This document shows, one piece after another, positions 62,302 through 64,000 of a stretch of 64,000 bases of DNA. Position 1 is the stretch's first letter. Each line of letters opens with the position of its first letter. This stretch comes from JAICXG01 sp963801255 (GTDB lineage: Bacteria > Verrucomicrobiota > Verrucomicrobiia > Chthoniobacterales > UBA10450). The position numbers and the translations under genes are program-made. The notes below the pieces were generated by a model, which worked only from the letters and a program-made list of their open reading frames with translations, made no database searches and was not told where the DNA came from. The stretch is taken from the NCBI GenBank assembly GCA_963801255.1, contig CAWDEC010000019.1, positions 1 to 64,000 on the forward strand, given 5' to 3'.

Positions 62302-62341
62302 AACGCCCGGCCGGGGTTTTCTCTGGCCGGGCGTTTGTTTT
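62302..62341 (+). terminator. Rho-independent terminator after the tandem-domain gene
   Basis: AACGCCCGGCC (62302-62312) pairs perfectly with GGCCGGGCGTT (62325-62335) around a 12-nt loop and is followed by TGTTTT. It lies 19 bp after the stop at 62283. Two TCGTTAGG copies (62451, 62498) lie further downstream; 62342-62519 is otherwise empty. Confidence 0.88.
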
Positions 62342-62519
62342 CCGCGGGTCGCGTTTGGGGACTCTTGCCGCCGCGCTCTTGTTGTTTCACGTCCTCGGAT
62401 CGTGGGCCGGGCAGAGTCGCGCTCGCGGCACCCCGTCGCAGCCGCTGGTTTCGTTAGGCATGCACACCGGGAATGGCAATATCACAATCGACGCCATTCG
62501 TTAGGCAAATTTCCGCGCT

Positions 62520-63899
62520 TTACGGCGCCTTCCTTGGCGGCACGCCAAATTGCTCCAGCGTTTTGTGGTCGTCCTCCGCCTTTGCCAGCAAGCCTATCTT
62601 GCGATAGCACTCCTCGCGTTTCGTGAGGGCAGCGGCGGTTTGATTGATCGAGAGCGCGTGTGTCAGGGAATCGATTGCCGCCTTGTAGTCGTCCCGTTCC
62701 ATTTCCAGTTCACCCCGATATTGCCAGGCGGTCGCGAGAGTTGGATCGAATTCGATGGCGCGTAAAATCTGTCCGTAGGCCTCCGTTTTGCGCTGCAACT
62801 TTGCCAGGGCATAACCAGCTTCTGCGCATGCGTCGGCCGATTTTGGCTCTGTTGCCAGAGCGCTTTTTGCATCCGTGAGGGCAAGCTGCGACTGGCCGAT
62901 CTCGTTCAAATGCCAGGCGCGGTTCGTAAGCAGTTCAGCGTCCTTCGGCTCGGTGGTAATCTCCGCATCAAGCCGGCTGATGGTTTGCAGAAACTCCGGA
63001 GACAAAGTCTCCAGTTTAAGCGTGGGAAAGACCGTGGCCTCTGCCTCGCGGCCAAGCGCCCTGGCCGCCAGCGCGTGAAACAGCTTCGGGCGCACCGCGT
63101 TCGGGGCCAGTTGCGCCGCGCGCTTCGCATCGTCGAAAGCGAGGGCGGGATCGCCCGCTCTCAGGAAAAGCAGGGCGCGGTCGGCGAGGAGACCGGCATC
63201 GTTAGGGAAGGTGTGTAACTGCCCGTCCAGCTCCCCCACTTCATGGAGGAATTTTCCCAGTCGATTGAAGCGTGTCAGTTCCTGCCTAACGAGCGCGTCT
63301 TGCGGAGCGACCTCTTGCGCGCGCTGCAAATCCACTCGCGCCGCTTCCCAATTGTGGAGATGCCGATAGGAAGTTGCCCGGTTCACCAAATACCTTGGAT
63401 TGTCACCTGCCGTCATTGCCTGCGTCCAGGCCAGGGAGGCTTCGCGCCAGTTTTCCTGTTCTTGTTCAAGTCGCGCGATCTTGGCCCAAACCCGCGGTTT
63501 CTCGGCTCCTTCGACCGCAGCTTGTCGCCAGGCGGCGTTTGCTTCCGTCGCCCGCCCAGCCGCCAGGGCAAGATCGCCGCGATATTCGTCGAATTTTGAC
63601 GAGGGCGTTTTTATCGCTGCGCGCCAGTTGGCTAACGTCTTTTCCAGACCGGCGAAATCGCGAGCTCCGCACTGTGCCTGCGCCAGACGACGCCAGGCGC
63701 CATCATCGTGAGGGGAAAATTGCAGTACTTGGCGGGCGAGCGGAATGGCTTGGGCAAATTGATGCGTGCGCAGTGCCTGCCGCAGTTCAACGCGGGCACT
63801 TTTCTCCTCCGGCGAAAGACGCTTCGTACAGCCACTTGTTCCGACGGCTAAGGCGAGCGTGGGGACGAGCAGGAGACGCGAGGAATCGGAAAAATTCAT
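62520..63899 (-). CDS. TPR-repeat lipoprotein
   Basis: 459 residues: a signal peptide with lipobox GTSGC (Cys24), then about ten tetratricopeptide repeats, such as AIPLARQVLQFSPHDDGAWR, VWAKIARLEQEQENWREASL and ALATEPKSADACAEAGYALA. It would be a membrane-tethered protein-interaction scaffold in the periplasm. It converges with the tandem-domain gene. The last 100 bp of the window upstream of it contain no further gene I can support. Confidence 0.85.
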   Translation of the reverse strand: MNFSDSSRLLLVPTLALAVGTSGCTKRLSPEEKSARVELRQALRTHQFAQAIPLARQVLQFSPHDDGAWRRLAQAQCGARDFAGLEKTLANWRAAIKTPSSKFDEYRGDLALAAGRATEANAAWRQAAVEGAEKPRVWAKIARLEQEQENWREASLAWTQAMTAGDNPRYLVNRATSYRHLHNWEAARVDLQRAQEVAPQDALVRQELTRFNRLGKFLHEVGELDGQLHTFPNDAGLLADRALLFLRAGDPALAFDDAKRAAQLAPNAVRPKLFHALAARALGREAEATVFPTLKLETLSPEFLQTISRLDAEITTEPKDAELLTNRAWHLNEIGQSQLALTDAKSALATEPKSADACAEAGYALAKLQRKTEAYGQILRAIEFDPTLATAWQYRGELEMERDDYKAAIDSLTHALSINQTAAALTKREECYRKIGLLAKAEDDHKTLEQFGVPPRKAP

Positions 63900-64000
63900 T
63901 GGCGCGAACGAGGAAATGCGGAAGATAACGAGAGCCTCTCCATCTCATTCCGCAATCCGCATTCTACGCTCCGCCATTCGTCATGCCTTCATTCGATATC

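Noticed and set aside
1..64000. CRISPR array, phage or insertion sequence
   Set aside because: No regularly spaced repeats, cas genes, integrase, transposase or phage structural block was seen.

Overview
The window is a GC-rich, densely coding bacterial chromosome segment. It carries housekeeping genes (purL, glnB, uppP, purA, uppS, tRNA-Asp, a damaged rpoZ), a glyoxylate-shunt operon, an H+-pyrophosphatase, and many secreted or envelope proteins. The best guess at the source is a soil-type Verrucomicrobiota bacterium (Chthoniobacterales-like). That inference rests on the verrucomicrobial-looking omega subunit, a PadR plus ADOP-type permease pair, DUF899/ArsR and DUF1348/Cdd1-like genes, and a tandem C-terminal domain found in three exported proteins. 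No 16S gene is present, so the taxonomy is inferred.

Layout. 0-3.5 kb: tail of a HAF-repeat protein, a CxxC membrane protein coupled to purL, and a DUF4760-like gene. 3.5-9 kb: a 1249-residue surface protein between two copies of a 20-bp direct repeat, then a class III aminotransferase. 9-15.5 kb: gmd, glnB, uppP, a DUF6941-like gene, a DUF3309 gene, purA, uppS, tRNA-Asp and a histone-H1-like basic protein. 15.7-18.8 kb: ADOP permease and PadR regulator. 19-26.5 kb: a coupled chain of microprotein, small protein and NDH-2, then a LysR regulator facing an RND efflux pair, with a 43-bp repeat before each unit. 27-29.8 kb: plsC, an alpha/beta hydrolase and an orphan. 30-35.3 kb: aceB-aceA-aceK, with aceK frameshifted, and a frameshifted rpoZ. 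35.7-41 kb: TlpA-like protein, beta-propeller, chrB-chrA and an MFS carrier. 41-45 kb: DUF4142, a membrane cupredoxin, and an ArsR-led operon. 45-49 kb: H+-PPase and an MscS-cNMP channel. 49-64 kb: mostly envelope and accessory genes, including a frameshifted S74-chaperone protein, a heavily damaged kinase-TolB-TPR gene, an FG-GAP protein, another tandem-domain protein and a TPR lipoprotein.

Three signals run through the window. First, the 8-mer CCTAACGA/TCGTTAGG (usually GCCTAACGA) occurs about 36 times, against roughly 2 expected; it looks like a highly iterated or uptake-like sequence. Second, three secreted proteins end in the same two-copy domain of about 120 residues. Third, four genes (rpoZ, aceK, the S74 protein, the kinase fusion) are broken by small indels. 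At least part of this probably reflects sequencing or assembly error rather than biology.
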